This document shows positions 8,112-10,000 of a stretch of DNA of 10,000 nucleotides, piece after piece. Made by a program: the position numbers and the translations under genes. The first letter of the stretch is position 1; each line of letters opens with the position of its first letter. The notes under the pieces were generated by a model. The model had not been told where the DNA came from and did not search any database. It was given only the letters and a program-made list of their open reading frames with translations. Source of the stretch: Anaerolinea sp. (GTDB lineage Bacteria > Chloroflexota > Anaerolineae > Anaerolineales > Anaerolineaceae); the NCBI GenBank assembly GCA_020216845.1, contig JAIWNK010000044.1:1-10000 (forward strand). Reading direction: 5' to 3'.

Positions 8112-8170
8112 CCGATAAGCAGCTGTTGGTGTAACATTATTTCTGTAAAATATTGGACCTTAACAAAAAA

Positions 8171-8231
8171 GGTGAGTCAAGCGTATCCTCAACGGTGACC
8201 AAACCAAAAAAGGAGAACAGAATGACTCACC
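8171..8231 (+). promoter_or_regulatory. 9-bp inverted repeat covering the transposase start codon
   Basis: GGTGAGTCA at 8171-8179 is a perfect reverse complement of TGACTCACC at 8223-8231. The right arm includes two bases of the ATG at 8222. A transcript that starts upstream of 8171 could fold and hide the start codon and the AGGAG site at 8211-8215 in the loop. Insertion sequences such as IS10 and IS50 use this kind of fold-back to block expression from outside promoters. Whether it works that way here is inference, and the gene is now broken. Confidence 0.45.
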
Positions 8232-8316
8232 AAAACAATTATACCCTTTCTGCGGGAATGTTGGAGGGAATCACTGAAAATGGCCTGCGGCGATCCCGGA
8301 ATGGATGCGCGTGCTA
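8222..8316 (+). pseudogene. IS256-like transposase, N-terminal remnant
   Basis: ATG 8222, six bases after AGGAG, starts MTHQNNYTLSAGMLEGITENGL, which resembles the N-terminus of IS256-family (Transposase_mut) proteins. The reading then breaks. Moving to the frame that begins at 8287 gives AAIPEWMRVL, the expected continuation, so one base has been lost around 8287-8290. Beyond about 8316 nothing fits the family; an intact transposase would be about 400 aa, so over nine-tenths of it is gone. The frame closes at a TAG at 8371. No right-hand terminal repeat is visible between here and the hydrolase gene at 8375. The left end of the element probably lies between about 8130 and 8170, next to the damaged 5' end of the HNH gene. 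Assignment rests on remembered family sequences. Confidence 0.55.
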
Positions 8317-8374
8317 AAGACATGTGAACGGGTACAACAGGTAGTCACACTTTTTGCGCACAAAAGCTTTTAGC

Positions 8375-9127
8375 CTAAAAAACTTGCACTATCGCATTAC
8401 GAAAGAAATCCAACCACATGTGCCCCGTGGTGATGCGAACCTCAGGGTGCGCTGCCGCGAAGGCGCGCAGCCGGTCGGTGTGTGGCCCCAATACAACGTT
8501 GACCAACCACGCCGGTGCATACTCCTCAAGGGCAATCGGAGCTGCGTCCGCCACATGGAAATGCCAGCCAACATCCATGCGTATCGCGACCCCGCAGTGA
8601 CCCCGCGTGTGTCCATACAAAGGCACCAACCACATCTCGCGCTGAAAAGGCAAGCGAATGGCCGGCAAACCATACCAAGACTCGCCCTGCTCTTTGTACA
8701 AAACGAGCCTGGCAGCATGTGCCACATGGCGACGGACATACGCCAAATCCGTCAACTGATGAGGAATTCCCCTGAACGCCTGATATTCACGCTCGTGCAC
8801 GTGCACCGTCGCATTGGGAAAATCGCCTAAGCCGCCGCAGTGATCGAAGTGCATGTGAGTAAGAACAATCTGACGCACATCTTCCGCAGCGTACCCCATG
8901 CGAGCGACCTGTTGAACAGCCGTCTCGTTGACATCCATAGGAAGCCTGGCAAACAACTGAAACAGGCGAAGAATCCATGGCGGATGTGCGTAGTCATCCC
9001 TTCCGGGGCCTGTGTCTATCAGCACAGGGCCCTGTGCAGTCTCCACCAAAAGGCAGAGCGTGCCGGTGCGCCAACGCCTCGGTAGACGCGCGTTGCATGT
9101 GAAGCAATTCAGGTAATGGATGGTCAT
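8375..9127 (-). CDS. Metallo-beta-lactamase-fold hydrolase, lactonase-like
   Basis: This is a 250-aa single-domain metallo-hydrolase, probably cytoplasmic because no signal peptide is seen. The full dinuclear metal site is present: HMHFDH gives H91, H93, D95 and H96; GHTRGH gives H173; VADAAP gives D194; and TGHMW gives H236. Length and motif spacing resemble N-acyl homoserine lactonases such as AiiA. However, the Tyr that follows the bridging Asp by three residues in AiiA is Pro (197) here, so quorum-signal hydrolysis should not be assumed. The N-terminal part (LIDTGPGRDD) forms the usual beta-strand and loop. ATG 9127 is the first start in frame; no strong ribosome binding site precedes it. 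It lies downstream of the xylanase gene on the same strand with a 170-base gap, and could be a separate unit. The substrate is unknown. Confidence 0.8.
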   Translation of the reverse strand: MTIHYLNCFTCNARLPRRWRTGTLCLLVETAQGPVLIDTGPGRDDYAHPPWILRLFQLFARLPMDVNETAVQQVARMGYAAEDVRQIVLTHMHFDHCGGLGDFPNATVHVHEREYQAFRGIPHQLTDLAYVRRHVAHAARLVLYKEQGESWYGLPAIRLPFQREMWLVPLYGHTRGHCGVAIRMDVGWHFHVADAAPIALEEYAPAWLVNVVLGPHTDRLRAFAAAHPEVRITTGHMWLDFFRNAIVQVF

Positions 9128-9297
9128 TGAATGGAGATGCAGAAGCTCGGAAAGCGCTTATTAGAGCCTCATTGATTATATACCAAAACGTTCATGAGGC
9201 GTTCTCCATCCCCAACATATGGCTCGAACAAACCTTTTTGATGCAGCCCTCAAATTTGAGAGAAATTGCGCCATTGGCTGCACCCAATAATACACAC
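9128..9297. other. Intergenic gap between xylanase and MBL hydrolase genes
   Basis: This gap of 170 bases holds no gene that I can support. A 7-bp inverted repeat (GCCTCAT 9166-9172, ATGAGGC 9194-9200) has a 21-base loop and no following T run, so I do not call it a terminator. Confidence 0.4.
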
Positions 9298-10000
9298 TCA
9301 TGGTTGCATCATCAACTGCTGAAGAGAGAAGAAAGCAGGTTTGGGTTGATAGGACTCGTCATACAAACACGCAGCTTCATAGTTGGTGTCAGGATGATAG
9401 ACATCGTTTAGCCAATGGTGTTTTTCTGTAAATCCCCAAACAAGAAATGCTTCGCAAGCAGGCTCGCTCAAGCAAACTTCCAGCGCGTCACGATAAATTT
9501 GGGCTTGCTGTTTAAGCTTTTTAGGCGTCACAGGTTCGGGGATCGCGACATCCATTTCCGTGATGTGGACAACCAACCCCAAATCGGCAAGGCGGCGAAT
9601 ACTGGCGCGTAATTCATCTGGCGGAATATAATCATCCAACGTTACGTGCATTTGTAACCCCACGCCATCAACAGGAATGTCGCGGGAACGCAAATCCTTA
9701 AGCAGGTTGTAAATAGCATCCGATTTTTCGCCCAGCCCTTCACCACCATAATCATTGTAAAAAAGGAGGGCATTGGGGTCGGCCTCATGTGCAAATTGAA
9801 ATGCAAGGTCAATATATTCCGGGCCAATGACTTCTGTCCATTTGCTTGGGCGCAATCCCAAAGTCTCATCATCAATGCCTTCATTAACCACATCCCAAGC
9901 GTAAATGCGATTTTTATACCTGCCCACAACGGTAGAAATGTGGTCTCGCATCACTTCAATTAACTGTTCGCGTGTCCAATGGCGATTGTTAATCCAATCC
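9298..10000 (-). CDS. Endo-1,4-beta-xylanase, glycoside hydrolase family 10, 5'-partial
   Basis: GH10 enzymes are retaining endoxylanases that cleave the xylan backbone. The gene enters from the right edge: the frame is open to base 10000 and codes for NNRHWTREQLIEVMRDHI before the visible core, so starts near 9951-9954 are internal Met/Val codons and the true start is outside the window. The acid/base Glu is in WDVVNEG (codon 9880-9882) and the nucleophile Glu in HITEMDV (codon 9556-9558). Other family marks are YNDYG, GVGLQMHV and VWGFTEKHHW. The protein ends at MMQP, soon after the last barrel strand and helix, so there is no C-terminal binding module on this side. Any signal peptide or N-terminal module would lie beyond the window. 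With the GH9 and GH5-like genes at the other end it points to hemicellulose and cellulose use. Confidence 0.93.
   Translation of the reverse strand, partial: DWINNRHWTREQLIEVMRDHISTVVGRYKNRIYAWDVVNEGIDDETLGLRPSKWTEVIGPEYIDLAFQFAHEADPNALLFYNDYGGEGLGEKSDAIYNLLKDLRSRDIPVDGVGLQMHVTLDDYIPPDELRASIRRLADLGLVVHITEMDVAIPEPVTPKKLKQQAQIYRDALEVCLSEPACEAFLVWGFTEKHHWLNDVYHPDTNYEAACLYDESYQPKPAFFSLQQLMMQP

Noticed and set aside
8362..8371. AAAAGCTTTT palindrome just past the hydrolase stop
   Set aside because: It is too short and AT-rich to be a terminator, and such 10-bp palindromes occur by chance.
9166..9200. Inverted repeat GCCTCAT/ATGAGGC
   Set aside because: The 7-bp stem has a 21-base loop and no T run, so it is neither a convincing terminator nor an operator.

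Overview
The window looks like part of a chromosome of a free-living, moderately GC-rich bacterium that degrades plant polysaccharides. A Chloroflexota (Anaerolineae-like) origin is my best guess from the style of the proteins, but nothing in the window proves it. There are no rRNA or tRNA genes, no CRISPR array and no phage genes.

Positions 1-3284 (+ strand) hold two glycoside hydrolase genes 32 bases apart: a family 9 endoglucanase-type enzyme, open at its 5' end, and a family 5-like lipoprotein hydrolase. At the other end of the window (9298-10000, - strand) is the C-terminal part of a family 10 xylanase. Together they suggest extracellular attack on cellulose and xylan, with the GH5-like enzyme tethered to the membrane. 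The GH5-like enzyme lacks the usual Asn before its acid/base Glu.

Positions 3285-4655 are an AT-rich island with one orphan gene for a six-segment membrane protein of unknown function. Positions 4656-7611 (- strand) form a compact three-gene operon: a short-chain dehydrogenase, a phytoene desaturase/retinol saturase-type flavoprotein whose start overlaps the dehydrogenase stop by 11 bases, and a small four-segment membrane protein. The set suggests redox chemistry on an isoprenoid or other lipid, with the substrate unknown.

Positions 7696-8373 are a graveyard. They hold an HNH endonuclease gene whose central catalytic segment is deleted with a frameshift, abutting a frameshifted and truncated N-terminal remnant of an IS256-like transposase. 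The transposase start codon lies in a perfect 9-bp inverted repeat, which resembles the arrangement that protects IS10/IS50 transposase from outside transcription. A metallo-beta-lactamase-fold hydrolase (8375-9127, - strand) lies between this debris and the xylanase.

I found no coherent new defence or mobile system. The features most worth a second look are the GH5-like active-site variant, the AT-rich orphan membrane protein, the isoprenoid-type redox operon and the decayed HNH/IS256 junction.
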